DNA from: Hymenobacter sp. DG25B
GTDB lineage: Bacteria; Bacteroidota; Bacteroidia; Cytophagales; Hymenobacteraceae
Direction: 5' to 3'
NCBI RefSeq assembly: GCF_000801315.1
Contig: NZ_CP010054.1
Coordinates: 2,356,001 to 2,420,000, forward strand
DNA: 64,000 nt
Part shown: piece by piece, positions 25,939 to 34,500 of the stretch
Position numbering within the stretch: the first letter of the stretch is position 1
Layout: each line of letters begins with the position of its first letter
The notes under the pieces: model-generated
The model's input: only the letters and a program-made list of their open reading frames with translations
Told to the model about the DNA's origin: nothing
The model's database searches: none
Position numbers and translations under genes: made by a program

Positions 25939-27014
25939 GCGCCCCAATCTTCCCCTTTGTGATGTTTAACCTAGATAGCCTGGTGCGGCCCAATATCCGG
26001 ACCATGAAGCCTTACTCTTCGGCCCGCGACGAATTTCAGGGCGAAGCGCATGTGATGCTTGATGCCAACGAGAACAGCCTGGGCAGCGCTGGTCCCGAGC
26101 GGTTCAACCGCTACCCCGATCCTATGCAGCGCGCCGTAAAGGCCGAGCTGGCCCTACTGAAAGGCGTGCGCCCCGAGCAGATTTTCCTGGGTAATGGCTC
26201 CGATGAAGCCATTGACTTGCTGGTTCGCCTCACGTGCACTCCCGGGCAGGACAGCATCCTGATCCTGCCGCCTACCTATGGCATGTATGAGGTAGCGGCT
26301 AACCTGAACGATGTGCGCATTGAGCGCCTGCCGCTCACGGCCGACTTTCAGCTTTCCGCCGAAACAGTGGCCGGCGTGCTGGCTTCTGAAGCCAAGCTGG
26401 TATTCCTGTGCTCCCCCAATAACCCCACCGGCAACCTGCTGCATGCCGATGCCATAGAGGAAATACTGCGCGGCTTCCGGGGTCTGGTGGTGGTAGACGA
26501 AGCCTACGCCGATTTCGCCGATGCTCCCAGCTGGACTACACGTCTGGATGAGTTTCCGAACCTGGTAGTGCTGCAGACATTTTCCAAAGCCTGGGGCTTG
26601 GCGGGGCTGCGCCTGGGTATGGCTTTCGCCTCGCCGGAGGTCATCCGTTACCTCAATAAAATCAAGCCTCCTTATAATGTATCGGAGGCCACACAGCAGC
26701 ATGCACTGGAAGCTCTGCGCGATGCGGCCCGTTTTGAGCAGATGCGCCGGGAGTTGCTGGTAGGTCGTGATTGGCTGCAGGCACGTTTGCCTGCGCTGCC
26801 TATCGTGGAGCAAGTTTTTCCTTCTGATGCCAACTTCCTGCTCGTGCGTTTCCGGCCCGATGCCACGGCGGTGTATGATTTTCTGCTGGGCCGCGGCATT
26901 GTAGTGCGCAACCGCACCACGCAGCCCGGCTGTGCCGGCACGCTCCGCCTGACCGTTGGTACTCCGCAGGAAAACGAGCAGCTGCTGCAGGCACTGCAGG
27001 AGTTTCAAGGTTAG
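25935..27014 (+). CDS. hisC: Histidinol-phosphate aminotransferase
   Basis: A PLP-dependent class I/II aminotransferase of 359 residues. Motifs: LDANENSLGS near the start, NGSDEAIDLLVR, CSPNNPTGNLL, VVDEAYADFA, and the PLP lysine in LQTFSKAWGLAGLRLGMA. It converts imidazole-acetol phosphate to histidinol phosphate. The start at 25935 overlaps the hisD stop; an internal ATG at codon 10 (MFNLDSLVRPNIRTMKPY) would also give a complete enzyme. Downstream the operon is interrupted by a dispersed repeat and an Imm50-like gene before hisB. Confidence 0.95.
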   Translation: MSAPIFPFVMFNLDSLVRPNIRTMKPYSSARDEFQGEAHVMLDANENSLGSAGPERFNRYPDPMQRAVKAELALLKGVRPEQIFLGNGSDEAIDLLVRLTCTPGQDSILILPPTYGMYEVAANLNDVRIERLPLTADFQLSAETVAGVLASEAKLVFLCSPNNPTGNLLHADAIEEILRGFRGLVVVDEAYADFADAPSWTTRLDEFPNLVVLQTFSKAWGLAGLRLGMAFASPEVIRYLNKIKPPYNVSEATQQHALEALRDAARFEQMRRELLVGRDWLQARLPALPIVEQVFPSDANFLLVRFRPDATAVYDFLLGRGIVVRNRTTQPGCAGTLRLTVGTPQENEQLLQALQEFQG

Positions 27015-27029
27015 TATATACTAAAGAAC

Positions 27030-27061
27030 GTCATGCTGAGCTTGTCGAAGCATCTCTACCG
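27030..27061 (+). repeat. Short dispersed repeat, copy 1 (GTCATGCTGAGC ... GAAGCATCTCTACCG)
   Basis: The 32-base unit begins GTCATGCTGAGC and ends GAAGCATCTCTACCG. The same two blocks recur at 31067-31099 between hisF and hisIE, with a 6-base middle that differs. Both copies are intergenic within the his operon and in the same orientation. Confidence 0.75.
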
Positions 27062-27087
27062 TTTCATTCGCTAATCAAGCAAGAGCC

Positions 27088-27507
27088 ATGAACGAAAGTC
27101 CCGGGATTCGCCGAATAGCTAATGCGTCACTTGTTCTTGAGTACTTCGGTTACTGGCCAAATTTTCACGACGCGGAAGTGAAGAAAGTAACGTTTGAAGC
27201 CAATCCGGGCTATTATCCGACGGTTACTTTTCTGATTGCCGCAAGTGAGATGACAACGTCAACCGATGAGCTAGGATACTTTCGTCAGGCAAAATGCTGC
27301 GAAATCGAACTTCGGTTTATAGGCGTTAAGGAAATTGACTTTGATGGATTCGGTCATCAAAACGTCATCTTCAGTTTGAAATTTGATGAACAAGATGCCG
27401 ACCTCACCTGCACGCTGGATTCGGCGGTCGGCCTGGATGCCTTCATTATCGCCCAATCTGCTGAAGTGGTGTGTTTGATACCAAACAATACGTCAGACCT
27501 GGCATAG
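27088..27507 (+). CDS. Imm50-type immunity-like protein inside the his operon
   Basis: The 139-residue protein has the Imm50 opening LEYFGYWPNFHDAEVKKVTFE, a WP.FHDAE signature, followed by a beta-rich domain. Imm50 proteins are proposed immunity factors of polymorphic toxin systems. No toxin gene is near; the flanking genes are hisC and hisB, both in the same direction. GC is somewhat lower than the his genes and a dispersed repeat sits just upstream, so it is probably an insertion into the operon. It would be co-transcribed with his genes (31 bases before hisB). Whether it acts as immunity or has been recruited elsewhere is unknown. Confidence 0.72.
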   Translation: MNESPGIRRIANASLVLEYFGYWPNFHDAEVKKVTFEANPGYYPTVTFLIAASEMTTSTDELGYFRQAKCCEIELRFIGVKEIDFDGFGHQNVIFSLKFDEQDADLTCTLDSAVGLDAFIIAQSAEVVCLIPNNTSDLA

Positions 27508-27537
27508 CGCCTGAGCGACCAACACTTTTATAAACTC

Positions 27538-28650
27538 ATGAAAAAAGTACTCTTCATTGACCGCGACGGGACTATTCTCATCGAACCCCCCACGGATTTT
27601 CAGGTGGATTCCCTGAGCCGGGAAAAATTTCAATTTGTGCCCGGCGCCATTACCGGGCTGGCCCGCATTGCCCGGGAGCTTGACTACGAGCTGGCGCTGG
27701 TAAGCAACCAGGATGGCCTGGGCACCGATAGCTTCCCCGAACATACCTTTTGGCCGGCCCACCAGATGATGCTGGACATTCTGCGCTCCGAAGGCGTGGA
27801 ATTTGTCCGGGAGCACATCGACCGGAGTTTCCCGCACGAGAACCTGCCCACGCGCAAGCCCGGCATCGGCATGCTGGAAGAATACCTGGGCGATGCCAGC
27901 CAGTATGACCTGCCGCATTCGTTCGTCATCGGTGACCGGCTAACGGATGTGGAACTGGCCGAGAACCTCGGGTGCCAGTCTATCCTGATGCGGCCGGAAG
28001 GGGAGGGCGACGAGCGTGCTGCCCTTACGACTACCAGCTGGGAAAAAATATACCAGTTCCTGCGGCTGCCCGCCCGCACCGCCGTGGTGCAGCGTGATAC
28101 CAACGAAACCAAAATCAGCATCGAGCTGAATCTGGATGGTAGCGGCCGACCAGAGATGCACACCGGTCTGGGTTTCTTCGACCATATGCTGGATCAACTC
28201 AGCAAGCACTCCGGCGTGGATATGAAAATCACGGTGCAGGGCGACTTGCACATTGATGAGCACCACACCATAGAAGACACCGCCATTGCCTTGGGCGAAG
28301 CCTTCACTCAGGCCCTGGGCGATAAGCGCGGCCTGGCTCGCTATGGTTTTCTGTTACCTATGGATGATGTGCTGGCGCAAGCGGCTATTGATTTCTCCGG
28401 CCGTCCCTGGATAGTATGGGACGCCGAGTTTAAGCGGGAGAAAATAGGGGATATGCCAACGGAAATGTTTTACCATTTCTTCAAGAGCTTCTCTGATGCG
28501 GCCCGCTGCAACCTCAACATAAAAGCCGAAGGACAGAACGAGCACCATAAGATTGAAGCCATTTTCAAAGCCGTGGCTAAGTCTATTAAGATGGCGCTGG
28601 TGCGTGATGCCGGCCGCATGGAAATCCCCAGCACGAAGGGTGTTTTATAG
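27538..28650 (+). CDS. hisB: Bifunctional histidinol-phosphatase / imidazoleglycerol-phosphate dehydratase
   Basis: A 370-residue fusion. Residues about 1-165 are a HAD-type histidinol-phosphate phosphatase ([12 protein letters not shown] nucleophile motif, [26 protein letters not shown]). Residues about 175-370 are the dehydratase ([30 protein letters not shown], and the second metal motif [15 protein letters not shown]). The fused arrangement is the same as in enteric bacteria. It catalyses steps 6 and 8 of histidine synthesis. The AT-rich gap to hisH (28651-28817) is unusual. Confidence 0.96.
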   Translation: MKKVLFIDRDGTILIEPPTDFQVDSLSREKFQFVPGAITGLARIARELDYELALVSNQDGLGTDSFPEHTFWPAHQMMLDILRSEGVEFVREHIDRSFPHENLPTRKPGIGMLEEYLGDASQYDLPHSFVIGDRLTDVELAENLGCQSILMRPEGEGDERAALTTTSWEKIYQFLRLPARTAVVQRDTNETKISIELNLDGSGRPEMHTGLGFFDHMLDQLSKHSGVDMKITVQGDLHIDEHHTIEDTAIALGEAFTQALGDKRGLARYGFLLPMDDVLAQAAIDFSGRPWIVWDAEFKREKIGDMPTEMFYHFFKSFSDAARCNLNIKAEGQNEHHKIEAIFKAVAKSIKMALVRDAGRMEIPSTKGVL

Positions 28651-28663
28651 GTTATTCATTTGT

Positions 28664-28780
28664 ATAAACATTTGGGTAATTCGGATATGAGACTTTCTTT
28701 CAACTCTTTAAGTTGATTTCAGTGTCATCCATTATTAAAGATGAAAAAAACATTGTCCTTAATGTTATCCAAATGTTTAT
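28664..28780. repeat. Imperfect 16-bp inverted repeat bounding an AT-rich insert
   Basis: ATAAACATTTGGGTAA at 28664-28679 faces TTATCCAAATGTTTAT at 28765-28780 (one mismatch, G:U-compatible in RNA). The enclosed sequence is markedly AT-rich compared with hisB and hisH on either side. Possible small-element remnant or RNA structure. Confidence 0.55.
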
Positions 28781-28827
28781 CGATTGGTTTCAGTATGTTT
28801 TCCCTGTGTTTTAACAAATGGAAATAG
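28741..28827 (+). CDS. Possible 28-aa small ORF ahead of hisH
   Basis: The frame ATG 28741 to TAG 28825-28827 encodes a 28-residue hydrophobic peptide starting MKKTLSLMLSKCLSIGFSMF. It overlaps the hisH start by 10 bases, so it could be translationally coupled to it. The amino-acid content shows no His enrichment. It may equally be a chance frame in AT-rich DNA. Confidence 0.25.
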   Translation: MKKTLSLMLSKCLSIGFSMFSLCFNKWK

Positions 28828-29411
28828 CGGTAATTGATTACAAAGGCGGCAATGTGCAGTCGGTGTTGTTTGCGCTGGAGCGCCTGGGGGTACAAGCTAT
28901 TCTGACCGCTGACCATGAAATAATCAGAAGGGCAGACAAAGTATTGTTCCCCGGGGAGGGGGAGGCGGCCTCCGCTATGCGGGAGCTGCGGGCCCAGGGG
29001 CTGGATGAATTCCTGCCCACCCTGACGCAGCCTTTCCTGGGCATTTGCCTGGGTATGCAGCTGCTGGGGCGTCATACCGAGGAAGGCGGCGGTACCGACA
29101 TGCTCGACATTCTTCCTTTCGATGTAGTGCGCTTTGAAGCTTCGCCGGACTACAAGGTGCCCCACATGGGTTGGAACACGTTGCAAGCCCTCCGCAGTCC
29201 GCTGTTTAATGGCCTGCAGCAGGAAGACTATGTGTACTTCGTGCATAGCTACTATGCACCCGTAGGCGACTACACCATTGCCCAGACGGAATACCCCACC
29301 GCGCCCTTCAGTGCCGCCGTGCAGCACCGCAACTTCTACGCGGTGCAGTTCCACACGGAAAAGAGTGGTCCGGTGGGCACCCGCATTCTGGAGAACTTTC
29401 TGAAACTCTAA
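28818..29411 (+). CDS. hisH: Imidazole glycerol phosphate synthase, glutaminase subunit
   Basis: A 197-residue class I glutamine amidotransferase. The catalytic Cys77 lies in FLGICLGMQLLG and the His-Glu pair in AVQFHTEKSG near residue 180. The oxyanion segment PGEGEAASAM takes the place of the more usual PGVG. It supplies ammonia to HisF for IGP and AICAR formation. It is followed by hisA after 73 bases. Confidence 0.95.
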   Translation: MEIAVIDYKGGNVQSVLFALERLGVQAILTADHEIIRRADKVLFPGEGEAASAMRELRAQGLDEFLPTLTQPFLGICLGMQLLGRHTEEGGGTDMLDILPFDVVRFEASPDYKVPHMGWNTLQALRSPLFNGLQQEDYVYFVHSYYAPVGDYTIAQTEYPTAPFSAAVQHRNFYAVQFHTEKSGPVGTRILENFLKL

Positions 29412-29484
29412 CAGCCCCTGTGGCTCCGCTTCCCGGAATACCGGGCAGCGGAGCCCTGCCAGCTTATTGCCTTTGACAACTTCT

Positions 29485-30201
29485 ATGGAAATCATTCCAG
29501 CTATTGACCTCATAAACGGCCAGTGCGTGCGCCTGACGGAGGGAGACTTCGCGCAGCAAACCACCTATGATGCCGACCCCGTAGCCGTAGCCCAGCGCTT
29601 CGAGCAGCATGGCGTAAAGCGCCTGCACCTGGTAGACCTGGATGGTGCCCGCGCCAAGCAGCCCGTAAACCTGCCAGTGCTGGAACGCATTGCCCGCCAC
29701 ACCAACCTGGTTATTGACTTTGGGGGCGGACTGCAGAGCGAGGAGGCCGTACGGCAGGCTTTTGATGCGGGAGCCCGGCAGATAACCGCCGGCAGCATTG
29801 CCGTACGGGAACCGGAAACGGTGAGTGGCTGGCTGCGCACCTTCGGGGCGGATAGCATCATTATTGGAGCCGACTTCCGCGACAACTATATTTCCATTAA
29901 CGCCTGGGCCGAGCAGAGCGAGCGGACGCTGCGGGAATTCGTAGAGAATTATCTGACGGTAGGCGCTACTACGTTTATCTGTACCGATGTAAGCAAGGAC
30001 GGTAAGCTGCAGGGCCCTTCGCTCGGCACGTACCAGTTGCTGCGGGAGCAACTGCCCACGGCTAAGCTGGTGGCCAGTGGGGGTGTTACTACCATTGCCG
30101 ATGTGGAAGCTCTGGCTGCCGTTGGCATGCATGGCGCTATCATTGGCAAGGCCATCTACGAGGGCACTATCACCCTGCAGGAATTACAGCCATGGCTGTA
30201 G
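29485..30201 (+). CDS. hisA: ProFAR isomerase
   Basis: A 238-residue TIM barrel performing the Amadori rearrangement of ProFAR. The start is set at ATG 29485 (MEIIPAIDLINGQCVRL, catalytic Asp8); an upstream TTG at 29467 is in frame but adds six non-conserved residues. Phosphate loops are visible as DFGGGLQSEE and ASGGVTTIADV, and the second catalytic Asp as ICTDVSKDGKLQGP. It lies between hisH and hisF in the usual order. Confidence 0.95.
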   Translation: MEIIPAIDLINGQCVRLTEGDFAQQTTYDADPVAVAQRFEQHGVKRLHLVDLDGARAKQPVNLPVLERIARHTNLVIDFGGGLQSEEAVRQAFDAGARQITAGSIAVREPETVSGWLRTFGADSIIIGADFRDNYISINAWAEQSERTLREFVENYLTVGATTFICTDVSKDGKLQGPSLGTYQLLREQLPTAKLVASGGVTTIADVEALAAVGMHGAIIGKAIYEGTITLQELQPWL

Positions 30202-30270
30202 CCCTGGTCTACAATCAGTATCAAGCCTCGAACATCAGAAGAGGCCCGAAACGCTTCAAGCACTAGCAGC

Positions 30271-31029
30271 ATGCTGACCAAACGAATCATTCCCTGCCTG
30301 GATATAAAAGATGGCCGCACCGTAAAAGGCGTGCGTTTTGAGGGCCTGCGCGATGCCGGCGACCCGGTGGCGCTGGCAGCACGCTATGCTCGCGAAGGTG
30401 CCGACGAGCTGGTGTTCCTCGATATTACCGCTACCAACCAGAAGCGCGCCACGCTGGTAGCGCTGGTGCGTGATGTGGCCCGCGAGCTGGACATTCCCTT
30501 CACGGTAGGTGGCGGCATTGGCACCGTGGCGGATGTAGAGGTACTGCTGATGAACGGAGCCGATAAGGTAAGCATCAATTCGGCCGCGCTGGCGCGCCCG
30601 GAGCTGATTGATGAACTGGCAGCCCGTTTCGGAAGCCAGTGCATTGTGGTGGCCGCCGATACGCGCTATAACGATGCCGACGGCTGGCAGGTCTACACCC
30701 GGGCCGGCACCAACAACACCGGCCGCGACGCCGTGCAATGGTGCCGCGAAGCCGCAGACCGGGGCGCCGGCGAAATCCTGCTGACCTCCATGAGCAACGA
30801 CGGCACCAAAGATGGCTTTGCCCTGGATATCACCGGCGCCGTAAGCCGGGCCGTGTCGGTGCCGGTGGTGGCATCCGGCGGGGCGGGCTCCAAGCAGGAC
30901 TTCACCAACGTATTCCTGCAGGCCCACGCTGATGCCGGACTGGCCGCCAGCATCTTCCACTTTGGTGAAATCGGAATTCGGGAACTGAAGGAGCACCTGC
31001 GCCGGGATGGTATTCCCGTCCGGCTGTAG
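30271..31029 (+). CDS. hisF: Imidazole glycerol phosphate synthase, cyclase subunit
   Basis: A 252-residue TIM barrel partner of HisH. Catalytic Asp11 lies in [18 protein letters not shown] and the second Asp in [10 protein letters not shown]. Phosphate loops are [13 protein letters not shown] and [12 protein letters not shown]. It converts PRFAR plus ammonia to IGP and AICAR. It is followed by a 151-base gap that contains the second dispersed repeat. Confidence 0.96.
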   Translation: MLTKRIIPCLDIKDGRTVKGVRFEGLRDAGDPVALAARYAREGADELVFLDITATNQKRATLVALVRDVARELDIPFTVGGGIGTVADVEVLLMNGADKVSINSAALARPELIDELAARFGSQCIVVAADTRYNDADGWQVYTRAGTNNTGRDAVQWCREAADRGAGEILLTSMSNDGTKDGFALDITGAVSRAVSVPVVASGGAGSKQDFTNVFLQAHADAGLAASIFHFGEIGIRELKEHLRRDGIPVRL

Positions 31030-31066
31030 GATCTGAACAACAGTCCCTATGACTCAAATAGAACGT

Positions 31067-31099
31067 GTCATGCTGAGCGCAACCGAAGCATCTCTACCG
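31067..31099 (+). repeat. Short dispersed repeat, copy 2
   Basis: Shares GTCATGCTGAGC and CGAAGCATCTCTACCG with copy 1 at 27030. The following 50 bases include GGTTGCTTCGCTTCCGCTCAAC, which partly mirrors the repeat, so this copy may form a hairpin in the hisF-hisIE intergenic RNA. Confidence 0.72.
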
Positions 31100-31180
31100 C
31101 TTCGTTGAGGCTTATGGCCCTAACCGGTTGCTTCGCTTCCGCTCAACAACAAGGCCGTTTTCATTCATTAACTACCCTCC

Positions 31181-31822
31181 ATGGACTTTGCTAAAATGCC
31201 CGATGGGCTTATTCCCGTTATTGTGCAGGATGCCCACACCGGGCAGGTGCTGATGCTGGGCTATCAGAATGAGGAAGCGCAGCGCGTAACCCAGGATACC
31301 GGCCGCGTAACGTTCTATTCCCGCTCCAAGCAGCGCCTCTGGACCAAGGGCGAAACCTCCGGCAATTACCTCACTGTGGTCAGCCAGCACCCCGACTGCG
31401 ACCAGGATGCGCTGCTGATACGGGCCATTCCCGATGGGCCTACCTGCCACCGCGGCACCACCAGCTGCTTTGAGCAGCTGGATCAGACGGCTTACCCGGC
31501 GCCGGCAGTGAGCTTTATTGCCGAGCTGGAACGGCTGGTGCAGCGCCGGCAGCAGTTTCCGGAGGAAGATCCGAAGTCATACACGGCTTCTCTGTTCCGG
31601 AAGGGAATGCCCAAAATTGCCCAGAAAGTGGGAGAGGAGGCCGTAGAAACGGTTATTGATGCCGTAGCGGGCAACGTGGAAGGGCTGAAAGGCGAAGCGG
31701 CTGACCTGCTCTACCATTTGCTGGTGCTGCTTACTGCCTCGGGGTTGTCGTTGGAAGATGTGGTGGCCGTGCTGCGGCAGCGCCATTCCACTATTTCCGG
31801 GGGCGTGCGGCGGGAAGAATAG
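31181..31822 (+). CDS. hisIE: Phosphoribosyl-AMP cyclohydrolase / phosphoribosyl-ATP pyrophosphatase
   Basis: A 213-residue fusion. The HisI part (about 1-110) has MLGYQNEEAQRVT, FYSRSKQRLWTKGETSGN and the zinc/metal site HPDCDQDALL ... GPTCHRGTTSCF. The HisE part (about 120-213) has a YTASLFRKGMPKIAQKVGEEAVE helix segment and DLLYHLLVLL. It performs steps 2 and 3 of the pathway and is the last his gene, completing the set hisG-D-C-B-H-A-F-IE. Confidence 0.96.
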   Translation: MDFAKMPDGLIPVIVQDAHTGQVLMLGYQNEEAQRVTQDTGRVTFYSRSKQRLWTKGETSGNYLTVVSQHPDCDQDALLIRAIPDGPTCHRGTTSCFEQLDQTAYPAPAVSFIAELERLVQRRQQFPEEDPKSYTASLFRKGMPKIAQKVGEEAVETVIDAVAGNVEGLKGEAADLLYHLLVLLTASGLSLEDVVAVLRQRHSTISGGVRREE

Positions 31823-31904
31823 CCGCGGAACGCTGTTCCCGCTTCGATAAGCAGCCTGCGCCGCCAAAACCTGCTTACCTTGCTCGCCGTTTCATCGTTT
31901 TATT

Positions 31905-32666
31905 ATGCCCAACCACGCCTCCGCTTACCTGGCCCTGCAAACCCTGACCGTTCTGGTTCCCGTGTACAACGAAGAAGAGAGCCTGCAGCAGTTTGTGGTG
32001 GAGATGAATAAGTTTCTGGAAAAAACGCCGGTAGCTACCACCGTCCTCTTTGTGAATGATGGCTCTACGGACAACTCCCTGCCCATTCTGCGCGACATCT
32101 GCCGGCATGATTCCCGCTACGAATACATATCCCTGAGCCAGAACCGGGGCCTGAGCACGGCCATCAAAGCAGGGGTAGACCACTGCCGCACCACGCTCAT
32201 CGGCTACATTGACTCCGATATTCAGACCTCGCCCATGGACTTTCTGAAGTTCTTCGAGTTCTTCCCGGAATATGATATGGTAAACGGCATCCGGGCCAAG
32301 CGTCAGGATACGGTGGTGAAGAAGCTTTCCTCCAAGGTGGCCAACACCGTGCGCCGCACGCTCATCAACGACGGCATTCAGGATACAGGCTGCCCGCTCA
32401 AGATTATGAAGATGGAGTATGCCCGCCGGCTGCCCCTGTTTCATGGCATGCACCGCTTTCTGGGGGCGTTGGTGCAGTTGCAGGGCGGCCGCATAAAGCA
32501 GATTCCGGTGCAGCACTTCCCACGCTTTGCCGGCACGGCCAAATACAACCTCTGGAACCGCGCCTGGAAACCCCTGGTTGATACTTTTGGCTTCCGCTGG
32601 ATACGTTCCCGCTGGAAAAACTACGAAATTGGCGAGCATCACCGCGCAGAAACCACGGGGCGCTAA
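31905..32666 (+). CDS. Family 2 glycosyltransferase (polyprenyl-phosphate sugar transferase type)
   Basis: A 253-residue GT-A enzyme. Motifs: TVLVPVYNEEESLQQFV, FVNDGSTDNSLPIL, the metal-binding YIDSDIQTSPMDF (DxD-like) and DTGCPLKIMK. It lacks the two C-terminal membrane helices of ArnC/GtrB, so it resembles dolichol-phosphate-mannose synthase catalytic domains. It likely transfers a sugar from a nucleotide to undecaprenyl phosphate. The next gene (LAB_N membrane protein) starts 14 bases later, and a GT39 transferase that could use such a lipid-linked sugar is at 35.5 kb. Confidence 0.85.
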   Translation: MPNHASAYLALQTLTVLVPVYNEEESLQQFVVEMNKFLEKTPVATTVLFVNDGSTDNSLPILRDICRHDSRYEYISLSQNRGLSTAIKAGVDHCRTTLIGYIDSDIQTSPMDFLKFFEFFPEYDMVNGIRAKRQDTVVKKLSSKVANTVRRTLINDGIQDTGCPLKIMKMEYARRLPLFHGMHRFLGALVQLQGGRIKQIPVQHFPRFAGTAKYNLWNRAWKPLVDTFGFRWIRSRWKNYEIGEHHRAETTGR

Positions 32667-32680
32667 TTCAGCCGGATACT

Positions 32681-33340
32681 ATGACCACACAGACCGTAGC
32701 GCTGGGCATTGGACTGGTTTCGCAGCTCTTGTTTTCCAGCCGCATTGTGCTGCAATGGATACAGAGCGAGCGGGCCAAGCGGGTGCTGGTGCCCACGCTG
32801 TTCTGGCAGATCAGCCTGATATCATCGTTTCTGATGATAGTGTACGGCATTCTGCGCCACGACCCCATTATCCTGGCGGCGCAAATCATCAGCTACGGTA
32901 TTTACATCCGCAACCTGCAGCTGCTGGGCGAGTGGCGCAAGCTGAACCCCTGGTTTCGGGCGGGGGCATATGTATTTCCGGTAGCTATGCTGGCCTGGTT
33001 TGTGGCCGGTAATCAGCATTTCAGCCTGCGCACCATGCTGGATAACCGTATTCCGGGCGGGGTGCTGCTGCTGGGTGCAATTGGTCAAACCATTTTTCTG
33101 CTGCGCTTTGTATATCAGTGGCTTTACTCCGAGCGCAAGGGCGAATCAACGCTGCCGTTGAGTTTCTGGGTTATCAGCCTGCTGGGCTCCGCGCTCATTC
33201 TGGTGTATGCACTGCTGCGCCAGGATGTGGTGCTTATCATTGGCAATGTGTTTGGCACGGTGGTGTATGCCCGCAACATTGTGCTGCTTCGCCGCGAGCA
33301 GGCCCGCCTGCAGCAGCAACCCGAGACGTCCGTGGTTTAG
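32681..33340 (+). CDS. Membrane protein with two lipid-A-disaccharide-synthase N-terminal (LAB_N) repeats
   Basis: A 219-residue protein with about six membrane helices arranged as two copies of the LAB_N module: first FSSRIVLQWIQSERAKRVLV, then FLLRFVYQWLYSERKGESTL, each followed by FW.iSl and a late IRNL/ARNI motif. LAB_N alone lacks the LpxB catalytic domain; such stand-alone proteins occur next to GT2 genes and are thought to help polyprenyl-phosphate sugar processing or flipping. It is tightly coupled to the GT2 gene and ends at a strong terminator. Confidence 0.87.
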   Translation: MTTQTVALGIGLVSQLLFSSRIVLQWIQSERAKRVLVPTLFWQISLISSFLMIVYGILRHDPIILAAQIISYGIYIRNLQLLGEWRKLNPWFRAGAYVFPVAMLAWFVAGNQHFSLRTMLDNRIPGGVLLLGAIGQTIFLLRFVYQWLYSERKGESTLPLSFWVISLLGSALILVYALLRQDVVLIIGNVFGTVVYARNIVLLRREQARLQQQPETSVV

Positions 33341-33358
33341 CTTCCGGTTGATTTAATT

Positions 33359-33415
33359 GCTATCCTTAAAAAAGGCCTGACAGAACGTATTTGTCAGGCC
33401 TTTTTTAAGGATAGC
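33359..33415. terminator. Bidirectional terminator with perfect 24-bp stem
   Basis: Bases 33359-33382 and 33392-33415 are exact reverse complements (core GGCCTGACA / TGTCAGGCC), with A6 and T6 tracts built into the stem. It serves the convergent LAB_N gene and the minus-strand epimerase gene. Confidence 0.92.
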
Positions 33416-33422
33416 TGTGCGG

Positions 33423-34394
33423 TTAGTCTTCCTGTTGATCCATCCACTGCACAAAGTCCCGCAAGCCGTCCTGCAGGGTAGTTTGCGGGGAGTAGCCCAG
33501 TAGTTGCTGGGCTTTGGAGATATCGGCGTAGGTCACGTCCACGTCGCCGGCCTGCATGGGCTGGAACTCCAGCTGCGGCTTGCAGCCCACGGCTTCGCCT
33601 ACGGCCTGAATCAGTTCCAGCAGCGCTACCGGCCGATGGTTGCCCAGGTTGATGGTTTCATACACATCGGAATGGCTCAGCAGGTAGTCTACTCCGCGGG
33701 CAATGCCATCTACCGTATCCAGCACAAAAGTGTAGTCGCGGGCCGTGCTGCCGTCGCCGAAAACTGGAATGGCTTCCCCGGCCCGCAGGCGGCGCACAAA
33801 CTTATGAATGGCCAGGTCGGGGCGCTGGCGGGGGCCATACACCGTGAAAAACCGGGCATTGAGCACATCCAGCCCGTAGAGGTGGTGGTAGGTATAGGTC
33901 AGTTGCTCGCCGGAAAGCTTGGAGGCCGCGTAGGGCGAAATGCAGGTAGCCTGCAGGTTCATATCCTCCCGGAAGGGCAGCTCCCGGGTGTTGCCGTATA
34001 CCGACGAGGAAGAGGCGAAGAACAGCTTTTGAATGTCGCGCAGGCGCATCCATTCCAGCAGGTGGGTGGTCCCGATGACGTTATTCTGCAGATAGGCGGC
34101 CGGCTCTTTCACGGAAGGCCCCACGCCAGCCTTGGCGGCCAGGTGCACCACTATTTCAATAGGGTCGGCGGGGAGGGCGTCTACCAGGGCATCAAGGCCA
34201 TCCTGCAGGTCGGCTTCATGGAAGCTGAACCTTTCCTGGGTAAGCAGGTTGGCCATGTTAGCCTGCTTAATGGCCCGCGGGTAAAATGGGTCGAAGTTGT
34301 CCAGGCCCACCACGCGGTGGCCCTGCTGTAGTAGCCTGTCACAAAGGTGGGAGCCAATAAAACCCGCACAACCCGTAACCAGAATAGACGCCAT
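33423..34394 (-). CDS. NAD-dependent sugar epimerase (UDP-glucuronate 4-epimerase type)
   Basis: An extended short-chain dehydrogenase of about 323 residues from ATG 34394 (frame open from 34421). Motifs: the Rossmann loop VTGCAGFIGSHLCDRLL, VVGLDNFDPFYP, VVHLAAKAGVGPSV, SSSSVYG, the catalytic YAASK and FFTVYGPRQRPD, as in UDP-glucuronate epimerases. It probably supplies a nucleotide sugar (UDP-galacturonate or similar) for envelope glycans, consistent with the flanking glycosyltransferases. It lies on the minus strand and shares a bidirectional terminator with the LAB_N gene. Confidence 0.88.
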   Translation of the reverse strand: MASILVTGCAGFIGSHLCDRLLQQGHRVVGLDNFDPFYPRAIKQANMANLLTQERFSFHEADLQDGLDALVDALPADPIEIVVHLAAKAGVGPSVKEPAAYLQNNVIGTTHLLEWMRLRDIQKLFFASSSSVYGNTRELPFREDMNLQATCISPYAASKLSGEQLTYTYHHLYGLDVLNARFFTVYGPRQRPDLAIHKFVRRLRAGEAIPVFGDGSTARDYTFVLDTVDGIARGVDYLLSHSDVYETINLGNHRPVALLELIQAVGEAVGCKPQLEFQPMQAGDVDVTYADISKAQQLLGYSPQTTLQDGLRDFVQWMDQQED

Positions 34395-34444
34395 ATGCAC
34401 AATAGAATAGGAGAGAGCCACTGGTCAGAAACCCGGCAGGCTGG

Positions 34445-34452
34445 CAAAGGTA
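34445..34452 (-). promoter_or_regulatory. -7 element (TACCTTTG on minus strand) for the epimerase gene
   Basis: The plus strand reads CAAAGGTA, an exact TAnnTTTG on the minus strand, 50 bases upstream of ATG 34394. No -33 TTTG at proper spacing. Confidence 0.42.
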
Positions 34453-34500
34453 ACCTGAATTTGATACCCTGAGCGGGCTTTCTACGTAGCTTGTCGATCT

